A DNA stretch of 64,000 nt, from NCBI GenBank assembly GCA_016874755.1, contig VGTH01000008.1, positions 1 to 64,000 on the forward strand. Reading direction: 5' to 3'. Shown here in pieces: positions 26,148 through 34,021 of this stretch. The notes under the pieces were generated by a model. The model saw only the letters and a program-made list of their open reading frames with translations, ran no database searches and had not been told where the DNA came from. Both the position numbers and the translations under genes were made by a program. This DNA is from Deltaproteobacteria bacterium. Its GTDB lineage: Bacteria > Desulfobacterota > Binatia > UBA9968. Every line of letters starts with the position of its first letter. The stretch's first letter is position 1.

Positions 26148-26239
26148 TTAGCCGTCTGGCGTTTAGCGTCTAGGGTTTCGCGTGCTTGGCCACAACGCTA
26201 GACCGCAGACGTCAAACGTAATCTGCCAACGGAGTAATT

Positions 26240-26500
26240 GTGAAGAAAGCCGACTTCCGAACCTTCTACAAAGATGCCCACGCGGTCGAGTGTCTAACTG
26301 AGCGGGAAAAAATGCTGATGGGGCTGGCCGTCGCAATCATGCGGTTGTGCGATCCCTGAGTGGAGCGCCGCCTTGCGGACGCAAGGAAAGCCGGCATGAC
26401 GGAGGAAGAATTGGACGCCGCCGTCGATGTCATCGCCGCCGTCGATGCCGGGGTGTTGCAGTCGCTCAACCAGCGCATCAAGGCGCGCGCCAAGGTCTGA
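26240..26500 (+). CDS. AhpD-like selenoprotein with CxxU motif (Sec at codon 40)
   Basis: Starts GTG at 26240 (GGAG 5 bases upstream), passes one TGA at 26357-26359 and ends at TGA 26498-26500, giving 86 residues. The translation fits the carboxymuconolactone decarboxylase/AhpD fold on both sides of the stop: LTEREKMLMGLAVAIMRLCDP before it, VERRLADARKAGMTEEEL and DAAVDVIAAVDAGVL after it. AhpD relatives have CxxC at this site (commonly CEPC); here it is C-D-P-U, so the TGA replaces the second catalytic Cys. CxxU versions of AhpD-like proteins are known from metagenomic selenoprotein surveys. A perfect SECIS-like hairpin follows. It probably acts as a thiol/selenol peroxidase or reductase partner. 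Standard callers see no gene here. Confidence 0.88.
26357..26386 (+). promoter_or_regulatory. SECIS hairpin after the UGA of the AhpD-like selenoprotein
   Basis: CCTTGC (26371-26376) pairs with GCAAGG (26381-26386) around the tetraloop GGAC. The loop starts 18 bases after the UGA and carries G at its first positions, matching the geometry expected for SelB recognition of bacterial SECIS elements such as fdhF. Confidence 0.75.
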
Positions 26501-26584
26501 CCATTTCTGGTATCGGTCCGGTGGAATTTTAAGGACGCGGTGGCGGCGCTGAACCTTCTGCCGGGCCCTGATGGCGCTTCGAGC

Positions 26585-26613
26585 TTGACAATACTTCGAA
26601 CGATCAGTTAGTG
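26585..26613 (+). promoter_or_regulatory. Promoter upstream of the iron-enzyme/bicupin operon
   Basis: A perfect TTGACA (26585-26590) is followed after 17 bases by TTAGTG, a weak -10. It lies 44 bases before the ATG at 26657, which has its own GGGAGGAG ribosome site. Confidence 0.4.
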
Positions 26614-26656
26614 CTAACAAATTGAAATTGAACGGCAAAATTCGGGAGGAGTTACT

Positions 26657-27364
26657 ATGAAACCGCAGGAATGGCGCCAAGCGCTGGGCGAATGCGTGCG
26701 CGATTTGTTTCGCTCGCCGGAGATGGAGCATTTCTATTCGATACCCATGAACATCAAACGGGCGCAGATTTACCTGTTGCAGCTGAGTCTCTACGTCCGG
26801 CAGCGGCGCAATTTTTGGCCGCAGGTCGCCGCCAATTGCAACGAGTTCGACGTGAAACAACGGATTATGGAACATGAGCATGAAGAGTTAGTCGAGGACG
26901 AGCATTCCAAACACGGTCATCTCGATTTGATTTTTCGCCAGGGCAAGGAGCTTGGATTGAGCGTCGACGACGTGCTCAACGCCGAGCCGCTGCCAACCAC
27001 CAAGGCGGCGATTTACGGTTGGTTCTGGATTGCGCGCAATCGCCCCTGGCAGGAAGCCATTGCGGCGTCGACCATCGCCGAGTGGACCAACGATGATCGC
27101 TTGCTTGGCGATTTGGGCGGCGCCAATTGTAGCCGGCTCTACAAGATCTGGTCGCGCGATCTGAAATTCACCGACAAGCAAATGCCCAACTTTACCGCGC
27201 ACAGCAAAGCCGATGTGAAGCACTCCGATATGTTCATCGACGTGTTGGAAAGATATGTCGAGCCGGGGCGGGAAAAAGACGTGCTCCATACGGCGAAGGA
27301 ATCGATGGATTTGCACCGCGCTTACTTTGGCGGCATGGCGCATGCGATGGAGAAAACTGCGTAA
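26657..27364 (+). CDS. Haem-oxygenase-like diiron/iron-containing redox enzyme
   Basis: 235-residue all-helical protein of the TENA/PqqC/HDO type. Candidate metal ligands lie in the central helix (MEHEHEELVEDEHSKHG) and in the later helix HSKADVKHSDMF. The N-terminal SIPMNIKRAQIYLLQ is also usual for the family. Members oxidise organic substrates with O2 or act as diiron desaturases, often in biosynthetic or catabolic clusters. It heads a run of four same-strand genes with short gaps (bicupin, decarboxylase-like protein, UbiD), suggesting a shared pathway on an aromatic acid. Confidence 0.75.
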   Translation: MKPQEWRQALGECVRDLFRSPEMEHFYSIPMNIKRAQIYLLQLSLYVRQRRNFWPQVAANCNEFDVKQRIMEHEHEELVEDEHSKHGHLDLIFRQGKELGLSVDDVLNAEPLPTTKAAIYGWFWIARNRPWQEAIAASTIAEWTNDDRLLGDLGGANCSRLYKIWSRDLKFTDKQMPNFTAHSKADVKHSDMFIDVLERYVEPGREKDVLHTAKESMDLHRAYFGGMAHAMEKTA

Positions 27365-27384
27365 GTTAATCAATCGGGGTTGCA

Positions 27385-28383
27385 ATGAAGCTTGAAGAGC
27401 TTGACAGCCAGCTTGAGAAGAATCAACTCTCGGGCTTTTGGCGCACGCGCGTGCCGGGGCACGCGTCCGAGGCGCCCTACCTATGGAAATGGGAGCCGCT
27501 GCTCGACGGTTTGCTCAAGGCGAGTGAGACCATCGGCATCGATCAAGCGGAGCGGCGCGCGATTCGCTTGGTGAGCCCGCATTTGCCGATCAAATCGACC
27601 TCGCACACGCTGCAAATTACGTTTTCCATCGTCAACCCCGGCGAAGTGGCCAAAGCGCACCGACACAACATGGCGGCGATTCGCTTCGTCGTCCAAGGCA
27701 AAGGCGCCTATACCGCGGTGGACGGCGAAAAGTTTTTCATGGAAGAGGGCGATCTGATCTTGACGCCCAATTGGACTTGGCACGACCATCACAACGAATC
27801 ACAAGATCCGATCATCTGGCTCGATGGCCTCGACGGACCGCTGATTCAGTCGTTGAACGTGTTGTTTTTCGAGGATGCGGAAAAGCCCGAGCAGGAGATT
27901 ACGCGCCAGACCGGCGAATCTTTGAGCCGCATGGGTTTTGCGCGCACGACTAAACCGAACGAATCGTTCAAGCGCGGCACGCCGTTTCGCTACTCATTCG
28001 TAGACACTTACAAGGCGCTGAAGGCGATGACCGAGGCCGATCGCGATCCCTACGACGGGATTTTGCTGCGCTACATCAATCCCGCGACCGGCGGCTATAC
28101 CTACCCGACCATGTCGTGCGAAATTCAAATGCTCAACGCGAAGGATGTCACCAAGCTCCATCGCCACACGAGCACGGCGCTTTATCACGTCAACAAAGGT
28201 CAGGGCCGCACCAGGGTCGGCGAGGGCTATCTTGAATGGAAAAAGGGCGATTCCTTCGTGGTCCCCCTTTGGCAGTGGCACGCTCATGAAAACTTGGGCA
28301 GCGACGAGGCCATTCTTTTTTCGATGAACGATCGCCCGGTGATGGAAGCGCTGCAGCTCTATCGCGAAGAATCGGCCAGCTGA
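27385..28383 (+). CDS. Gentisate 1,2-dioxygenase-like bicupin
   Basis: 332 residues with two cupin domains. The first carries the iron-site motif AHRHNMAAIRFVVQGKGAYT and a second-motif TPNWTWHDHHNES (about 131-143). The second has KLHRHTSTALYHVNKGQG and PLWQWHAHENL. Gentisate and 1-hydroxy-2-naphthoate dioxygenases share this layout and cleave the ring between C1 and C2 using Fe2+ and O2. Exact substrate unknown. It lies 20 bases after the iron-enzyme gene. Confidence 0.82.
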   Translation: MKLEELDSQLEKNQLSGFWRTRVPGHASEAPYLWKWEPLLDGLLKASETIGIDQAERRAIRLVSPHLPIKSTSHTLQITFSIVNPGEVAKAHRHNMAAIRFVVQGKGAYTAVDGEKFFMEEGDLILTPNWTWHDHHNESQDPIIWLDGLDGPLIQSLNVLFFEDAEKPEQEITRQTGESLSRMGFARTTKPNESFKRGTPFRYSFVDTYKALKAMTEADRDPYDGILLRYINPATGGYTYPTMSCEIQMLNAKDVTKLHRHTSTALYHVNKGQGRTRVGEGYLEWKKGDSFVVPLWQWHAHENLGSDEAILFSMNDRPVMEALQLYREESAS

Positions 28384-28425
28384 GAACTTTTCACCTCTCA
28401 CACGGAGAGGTCAGAGTAAACCCCT

Positions 28426-29430
28426 ATGGCTTCTCCCATTCACGTTCGGCTCGCGAGCCGCGCCTACGACGGTGTTTTGCCGATCCTGCGCGGCCAGATG
28501 AAAATTCCCGGGTTCGAATTTGACGTCACCGAAACCGAGGACGTGCCCGGCATGTTCGCCGGCATGTTCAAAGGACAGTACGATATTTCGGAGATGTCGC
28601 TCGGCGAATTGATTTATTATACCTCGCGCGGCAAGGCGGATTTTGTCGCGATCCCGGTCTTTCCCTCGCGCATGTTTCGCCACGGCTTTATCTTCACGCG
28701 CAAGGCTTCGAACATCAGAACCCCAAGCGATCTGAGCGGCAAGAAAATCGGCTTTCTTCGTTGGGTGCAAACCGCGGCGATCTGGATGCGCGGCATGTTG
28801 ATCGACGAGTACGGTGTGTCGGCGAAAAATTCCGAATGGTATGTCGCTTCGATTCATCACTGGGACGATCACGATCCCGGCGCGACGGTCGAGCCGCGCG
28901 ACGGTTCGGTGATCCGCATGATTGAAAACAGCGGCAAGAACACTTCCGAGCGCGCTTGCAAGGCTATTTTCGATGGCCAGGTCGATGCGCTGGGCGTGAC
29001 CGAGTCGCAATTTGCCACACTGCTCGCCAACGACACCGTCAAGAAGTTGTTTGAGAACTCTCGTGAAGTCGAAGCCAGCTATTTTCGCAAGACCAAGATC
29101 TTGCCGATCATGCACGTGCTGGCGATGCAAAAATCGCTGGCGGAAAAACATCCGGAGCTGCCGGCGCAGCTGTTTCGTCTCTACGTCGAAGCCAAAAGCT
29201 GGGGCCAGCGCTGGCGGCGGGCGGTTCCCAGCCTGGCCGAGGCTTGGCCCAATCCGTACATCGAGGCGGAACAAGAAATTTTTCAGTGCGATCCCTGGGC
29301 GTACGGCTTGGAAGCCAATCGCCACGTGTTGAATCGCTTTTTCGCCTATTGCGATGCCCAGGGCGTGACCGCGAGAACCACGGCCCCTGAAGAAATCTTT
29401 CATGGCAGCACAGTCAAGCTCAGCGAATAG
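28426..29430 (+). CDS. 4,5-dihydroxyphthalate decarboxylase-like / periplasmic-binding-fold protein
   Basis: 334 residues, no signal peptide. It starts HVRLASRAYDGVLPILRGQM and has FEFDVTETEDVPGMFAGMF, YDISEMSLGELI and LSGKKIGFLRWVQTAAIW. This is the family annotated as 4,5-dihydroxyphthalate decarboxylase (Pht5), which shares the type-2 periplasmic binding fold. Absence of a secretion signal favours a cytoplasmic enzyme over a transport receptor. It lies between the bicupin and UbiD genes. Confidence 0.72.
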   Translation: MASPIHVRLASRAYDGVLPILRGQMKIPGFEFDVTETEDVPGMFAGMFKGQYDISEMSLGELIYYTSRGKADFVAIPVFPSRMFRHGFIFTRKASNIRTPSDLSGKKIGFLRWVQTAAIWMRGMLIDEYGVSAKNSEWYVASIHHWDDHDPGATVEPRDGSVIRMIENSGKNTSERACKAIFDGQVDALGVTESQFATLLANDTVKKLFENSREVEASYFRKTKILPIMHVLAMQKSLAEKHPELPAQLFRLYVEAKSWGQRWRRAVPSLAEAWPNPYIEAEQEIFQCDPWAYGLEANRHVLNRFFAYCDAQGVTARTTAPEEIFHGSTVKLSE

Positions 29431-29446
29431 CAATAAGGAGTCCCCT

Positions 29447-30940
29447 ATGGCGACGGCAGCGGCGACCCAGGCCCCATCCAGCTCAGTGTGCGATCTGCGC
29501 GATTGGCTCAAAGACGTCAAGCGCCTCGAACAGTTGGAGCAAATTTCCGGCGCGCATTGGAATCTCGAGATCGGCGCGCTCACGGAAATTATTCTTGAAC
29601 GGCTGTCGACACCGCCAGCGGTGGTCTTTGACAACGTGCCGGGCTTCGATCCTGGCCGGCGCGTCCTGGTCAACATGCTGGAGACTCTGGAGCGCACGGC
29701 GCTGACGCTTAACTTGCCGCTCGATCTCAAAATCATTCCGCTGATCGACGCCCTGCGCGCCAAACTGCGCGCCATGCAGCCGGTCAAAGCCAACGTGGTC
29801 AAGACCGGGCCCATATTTGAAAATGTCGAGCGCGGCGATCAGATCGACCTAACCAAATTTCCCGTGCCGTTCTGGCACAAAGGCGACGGCGGCCGCTATC
29901 TCGGTACCGCTCACCTGGTGGTCACCCGCGATCCCGAAACCGATGTGGAAAACGTCGGCTGCTATCGCGTGATGCTGCAGGATAAGGACAAAGTCGGTTT
30001 GTACATATCGCCGGGCAAGCACGGCAAGATGCATTACGAAAAGGCCATGAAGGCGGGCAAGACTTTCCCAGTGGCGATGGCTTTCGGCCAGCATCCACTG
30101 CTTTATGTTGCGTCATCGCAGGCCGTGCCGTTTGGCGTCAACGAGTACGACTGGGCCGGCGGCTTGATTGGCCAACCCATTGACGTGATCGAAGGGCCTA
30201 TCACCGGGCTGCATTTTCCTGCCAACTCGGAGATTGTCATCGAGGGCGAGATCGTGCCGGGGGAAACGATGCAAGAAGGGCCCTTCGGTGAGTGGCCGGG
30301 CTATTACGCCAGCGCCAACCGGCCTGAGCCGTTTGTGCGCGTCAAGGCGCTCTACTATCGCAACGAGCCGATCATCTGCGGCGCTGCGCCGTTTAAGCCG
30401 ACGATACACGGCATGTACCGCTCCTGCTTGCGCGCGGCGACGGTTTGGAACGGCATGGAGCAAGCCGGCGTGCCCGACATCAAAGGCGTTTATCTGCCGC
30501 CGCCGGCGCAACGCTTCATGATCGTGGTGGCGATCAAGCAGCGCTACCCCGGGCACGCCAAACAGGCGGCGTTGGTGGCGTGCCAGTGTCATGCCGGGGC
30601 CTATCTCGGTCGCTATGTGGTTGTCGTCGACGACGATATCGACATCACCGATACCAACGAGGTCCTGTGGGCGATCTGCACCCGGACGGATCCGGCCCTT
30701 CACATGGACCTGCTGCGTCGCACCTGGAGCGGCCCGCTCGACCCCATTATCCCTCCAGGCCAAAAGGGCCTTAACTCGCGCATGATCATCGAAGCCGTGC
30801 GGCCTTGGGAATGGCGCGATAAGTTCCCGGCCACCAGCGCGATCACCGATGAGACCCGCCGGGAGTATTCGACCAAATGGGCCAAGCAGCTTGCGAATGT
30901 CCAGGCGCGCCAGGCCCAGGCTCGTTTCCGCCAAGACTAG
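29447..30940 (+). CDS. UbiD family (de)carboxylase
   Basis: 497 residues. The start at 29447 has AAGGAG 10 bases upstream; the frame opens earlier at 29402 inside the preceding gene. UbiD blocks seen are LTKFPVPFWHKGDGGRYLGT (prFMN phosphate region), YRVMLQDKDKVGLYISPGKH, then EIVIEGEIVPGETMQEGPFGEWPGYY holding the conserved Glu residues, and VVVVDDDIDITDTNEVLWAI. UbiD enzymes use prenylated FMN (made by UbiX, not in this window) to add or remove CO2 on aromatic or enoic acids. Together with the upstream ring dioxygenase it points to aromatic acid catabolism. Confidence 0.92.
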   Translation: MATAAATQAPSSSVCDLRDWLKDVKRLEQLEQISGAHWNLEIGALTEIILERLSTPPAVVFDNVPGFDPGRRVLVNMLETLERTALTLNLPLDLKIIPLIDALRAKLRAMQPVKANVVKTGPIFENVERGDQIDLTKFPVPFWHKGDGGRYLGTAHLVVTRDPETDVENVGCYRVMLQDKDKVGLYISPGKHGKMHYEKAMKAGKTFPVAMAFGQHPLLYVASSQAVPFGVNEYDWAGGLIGQPIDVIEGPITGLHFPANSEIVIEGEIVPGETMQEGPFGEWPGYYASANRPEPFVRVKALYYRNEPIICGAAPFKPTIHGMYRSCLRAATVWNGMEQAGVPDIKGVYLPPPAQRFMIVVAIKQRYPGHAKQAALVACQCHAGAYLGRYVVVVDDDIDITDTNEVLWAICTRTDPALHMDLLRRTWSGPLDPIIPPGQKGLNSRMIIEAVRPWEWRDKFPATSAITDETRREYSTKWAKQLANVQARQAQARFRQD

Positions 30941-31012
30941 ACGCGGCCCGGACATGGGTAGCCTCGGCCTTATCAAGGGAGCATCAAAACAATAATATGG
31001 ATTGTCATTCCA

Positions 31013-31783
31013 TTGGTTTTTGCGGTCCTCTGGCTAGTCACCATGATTAGAACGGGTAGGCAGAGAGCTGGCTTGTTCGCGTTCGTTCTCCTAGCGCTCT
31101 CTAGTCTCGTCATGTATGTGCTTGCGGACGGGTTCTTCCTTTGGTTGTGGCTACCATCACGCTACGTTCAATACACAGTCCCGATCGTTTGTGTGGCCAT
31201 CGTTAGTTTAGCCATTGATCGTTTAGTTGCCAAAATCCCGCTGGCGCGCGCCAGAGTCGCGGCGCAGACTTTTGTCGTCGCAATCCTACTTTTGCATTTT
31301 GACCTCAATCAGAGCGCTGCGTTGGATAATCAATCGGACAAGAAAGAGCTTTTCATGACCGTAGCTGCGCTGCCGAAAGGAGCGATGATAGCGGCACATC
31401 CAATGCTTGCCGATTACATTCCGACATTCTCCAGGCGCAAAGTGTTTCTAAATTACGAATTGTCTCAACCCTACAAAGACCGCTATTGGTTAGTTCTGAA
31501 AGAAAGAACATTTGAATTTTTTAATGCCTATTACTCCACTGACATTTCGAGCGTTGTGCAGTTCTGTCAGAAAAACAAGATCGATTACTTGATCGTTGAC
31601 AGGCGACATTTTACTTCAGAGTTTCTTCGTGCGAATCGCCTTTATTTCGAGCCCTTTAATTCTTACCTAAAAGAGTTGACACGAGATCGATCCCGATATG
31701 CATTGGCCTCGTACGCTGGAGAGCGTAGAGAAATCATGGACAATAGCATCTATATCGTAGACGTGCGTGCGCTCGGTCAATGA
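31013..31783 (+). pseudogene. 3' remnant of a multi-spanning membrane protein (glycosyltransferase-like)
   Basis: 256 codons from a TTG; the frame is open back to 30962 with no good start and no ribosome site. Two or three membrane helices (LIRT-flanked segments, FVLLALSSLVMYVL, YTVPIVCVAIVSLAI) precede a soluble part with NKIDYLIVDRRHF. This is the layout of the C-terminal end of large membrane glycosyltransferase-like proteins whose N-terminal helices are missing. Base composition is visibly more AT-rich than the flanking UbiD gene, marking the left edge of an imported polysaccharide island. Confidence 0.5.
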
Positions 31784-31814
31784 GCGGTGCGTCGAGCTTT
31801 GATTCCTTAGAACA

Positions 31815-32600
31815 ATGACAGCAATAACGTCAAACCAAGCCCGACGAAAGGTCGTCGTCGTGATGCCGGCTTACAATGCCGCTCGGACCCTCAGAATTAC
31901 CTATGACGCGATTCCGATGAGCAATGTCGACCAAGTCATTTTGGTGGATGATGGAAGCCGGGATGAAACTCTGAAGATCGCCAAAGAACTTAAGCTTGAA
32001 GTGTTCGTGCATGCTCGCAACATGGGATACGGCGCTAACCAGAAGACGTGTTACACCGAAGCGCTCAAAGCCGGTGCTGATATCATCGTCATGCTCCATC
32101 CGGATTATCAATATGATCCGACTCTGCTGCCGAACTTGATTGCCCCTATCAAGGCGGACGAGGCTGACATTGTGCTCGGTTCGAGATTGCTGGGTGGTGA
32201 CGTCGTTGCTCAGGGGATGCCGTGGTGGAAATTTTTAGGGAATCGGTTTTTGACTTGGGTGGAGAATAAGATTCTTGGGCTGGCATTATCCGAATATCAT
32301 ACCGGTTACCGGGCCTATAATCGCCGAGTGTTAGAACAAGTGCCGTTCTTGCTCAATTCGGATAATTTTGTTTTCGATCAAGAGATGATCGTTCAAGTCG
32401 CACATTTAGGATTTCGTGTTAAAGAGGTGCCAGTGCCAACGCGGTATTTTCCCGAAGCCTCAAGCGCGAGTCTCATCGCCAGCGTTAACTATGGGTGCAG
32501 CATTCTTGTGCTGATGGCGCGTTATGTGTTGCATCGGCTCTCTTGGTTCAATCAAAAGCAATTCGAGTGTTTTGCGGCGCGTTACAAGAGAGCCGATTAG
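31815..32600 (+). CDS. Glycosyltransferase family 2 (DPM1/UgtP-like)
   Basis: 261 residues, cytoplasmic GT-A fold. VVVVMPAYNAARTL, VILVDDGSRDET (nucleotide-binding Asp) and ADIIVMLHPDYQYDP (the D-x-D-like position reads HPDYQ) are followed by LGSRLLGG and YHTGYRAYNR. One hydrophobic stretch near the C-terminus (GCSILVLMARYVL) may touch the membrane. Donor and acceptor are unknown; dolichol/undecaprenyl phosphate transferases look similar. Part of the polysaccharide island. Confidence 0.82.
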   Translation: MTAITSNQARRKVVVVMPAYNAARTLRITYDAIPMSNVDQVILVDDGSRDETLKIAKELKLEVFVHARNMGYGANQKTCYTEALKAGADIIVMLHPDYQYDPTLLPNLIAPIKADEADIVLGSRLLGGDVVAQGMPWWKFLGNRFLTWVENKILGLALSEYHTGYRAYNRRVLEQVPFLLNSDNFVFDQEMIVQVAHLGFRVKEVPVPTRYFPEASSASLIASVNYGCSILVLMARYVLHRLSWFNQKQFECFAARYKRAD

Positions 32601-32644
32601 TTCTTTTTGAAAAACCTGCATTGAGCTCATAACAGACTGGCTTC

Positions 32645-32881
32645 ATGTCTACTTACGTGCTGGGAATATCAGCTTTCTATCACGACTCAGCAGCCGCGCT
32701 TGTGCGCGACGGTGAAATCGTCGCTGCTGCGCAAGAGGAGCGGTTTACCCGTGAGAAGGGAGACGCGCGATATCCCGCAGCTGCGATCGATTATTGTTTG
32801 ACAGAAGCCAGCATTGGCGTGCGCGATCTCGATTACGACAGCGCTACGGTGTGCCGGTGGGTTATTCCGGCCATGAAGTAG
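32645..32881 (+). pseudogene. N-terminal remnant of a NodU-type carbamoyltransferase
   Basis: VLGISAFYHDSAAALVRDGE and AAAQEERFTREKGDARYPA are the classic opening of NodU/CmcH carbamoyltransferases, normally near 580 residues. Homology ends around codon 67 (DLDYDS, about 32845), after which the frame runs into the NeuB-like remnant in another frame and stops at 32881. A deletion removed the rest of the gene. Confidence 0.75.
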
Positions 32882-33153
32882 GGTTGGCGCCTTCGTCGAT
32901 CGCGGCTGCGGCTTTGGGCTCGTGTATGATCGAACGGCATATCACGCTGGACCGAGCCATGTGGGGCAGTGACCAAGCCGCTTCGGTGGAATGGCAAGGG
33001 TTTTGGCGCCTGGTGAAAGATGTGCGCGCCATCGAGAAATCCATGGGCGATGGCATCAAACGCGTTTATGCGAGCGAAGTGCCGATCATAAAGAAGCTGC
33101 GACGCGTCGGTGGCAACCTCAACAACGGCTCTTCGGCCAGCGCAAGCAAATGA
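32851..33153 (+). pseudogene. C-terminal remnant of a NeuB-type nonulosonate synthase
   Basis: In the second frame, from 32851, the text reads VPVGYSGHEVGLAPS, GSCMIERHITLDRAMWGSDQ and GDGIKRVYASEVPI, which is the TIM-barrel end of N-acetylneuraminate/legionaminate synthases (about 345 residues when whole). No start or N-terminal domain is present. It is joined directly to the NodU remnant, so one deletion event appears to have fused the two. Confidence 0.75.
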
Positions 33154-33172
33154 TGGCGGGGTCCGGTGTCCT

Positions 33173-34021
33173 ATGAGCCTGGCATCATCTAGTGTGCGCG
33201 AGCGCTTTGAGCTGAAGGACCATGTCGCCATCATTACCGGTGGCGCCGGTCTACTGGGTACGCGCCATGCCGAAGCGATTGCGGAGATGGGCGGCACGCC
33301 GGTGCTTGTCGACGTGGACGAACGCTTGGCGCAGGAGCGAGCGCGCCAGCTCGCAGCGACTCACGGATGCAAGAGCCTGGGCATTGGTGCAAACATCTGC
33401 CAGCCCGACGAAGTTAAGGAAGCTTTGCGCACTGTGCTTGCTAATTTCCAAAGAGTCGATATCTTGATTAATAATGCAGCTAATAATCCCAAGGTGGACG
33501 CAGGAGCGCAGAGCGGCGGCCACTGGTCGCGTCTGGAAAATTTTCCTCTGGCCACGTGGGAACAGGCTGTTGCGGTGGGCTTAACCGGGGCTTTTCTCTG
33601 CAGCCAAATTATCGGTTCGGAGTTGGCGCGGCGCGGCTGCGGAGTCATTCTCAATATTGCGTCCGACTTGGGCATCATTGCACCCGACCAGAGAATCTAT
33701 CGCGACAGCAAGCTGCCGGCCGATCAACAACCAACCAAGCCGGTGAGCTATTCGGTGGTTAAGCATGGAATCGTCGGCCTGACGCGCTACTTGGCGACTT
33801 ACTGGGCGGACCGCGGGGTGCGCGTCAACTCGCTCTCTCCCGGCGGTGTATTTACTGGGCAGGACGAGGATTTCGTCGGGCGTTTGGTCAACCTGATCCC
33901 GCTCCAACGCATGGCTGATAAAGACGAGTACAAGGCTGCGATCGTGTTTCTCGTTTCCGATGCCTCGTCTTACATGACCGGGGCCAACTTGGTGATCGAC
34001 GGGGGCCGGACAGTATGGTGA
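33173..34021 (+). CDS. SDR-family oxidoreductase of the polysaccharide island
   Basis: 282 residues. The cofactor loop is TGGAGLLGTRHAEAIAEMG, then VDILINNAANNP, and the catalytic YSVVKHG (Tyr-x3-Lys) with ADRGVRVNSLSPGGV afterwards. The start at 33173 follows the NeuB remnant. SDRs next to NeuB genes in nonulosonate loci (PtmA type) look alike, so a role in sugar modification is plausible but inferred. Its stop overlaps the next gene by 7 bases. Confidence 0.82.
   Translation: MSLASSSVRERFELKDHVAIITGGAGLLGTRHAEAIAEMGGTPVLVDVDERLAQERARQLAATHGCKSLGIGANICQPDEVKEALRTVLANFQRVDILINNAANNPKVDAGAQSGGHWSRLENFPLATWEQAVAVGLTGAFLCSQIIGSELARRGCGVILNIASDLGIIAPDQRIYRDSKLPADQQPTKPVSYSVVKHGIVGLTRYLATYWADRGVRVNSLSPGGVFTGQDEDFVGRLVNLIPLQRMADKDEYKAAIVFLVSDASSYMTGANLVIDGGRTVW

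Noticed and set aside
28411-29814. 467-codon minus-strand open frame
   Set aside because: It is antisense to the decarboxylase-like and ubiD genes, which have strong family motifs. The translation is Arg/His/Leu-rich with no recognisable domain, as expected of a shadow frame in GC-rich DNA.
32879-32881. Stop codon of the NodU remnant considered as recoded
   Set aside because: It is TAG, homology to NodU ends 11 codons earlier, and the following sequence encodes NeuB in another frame.
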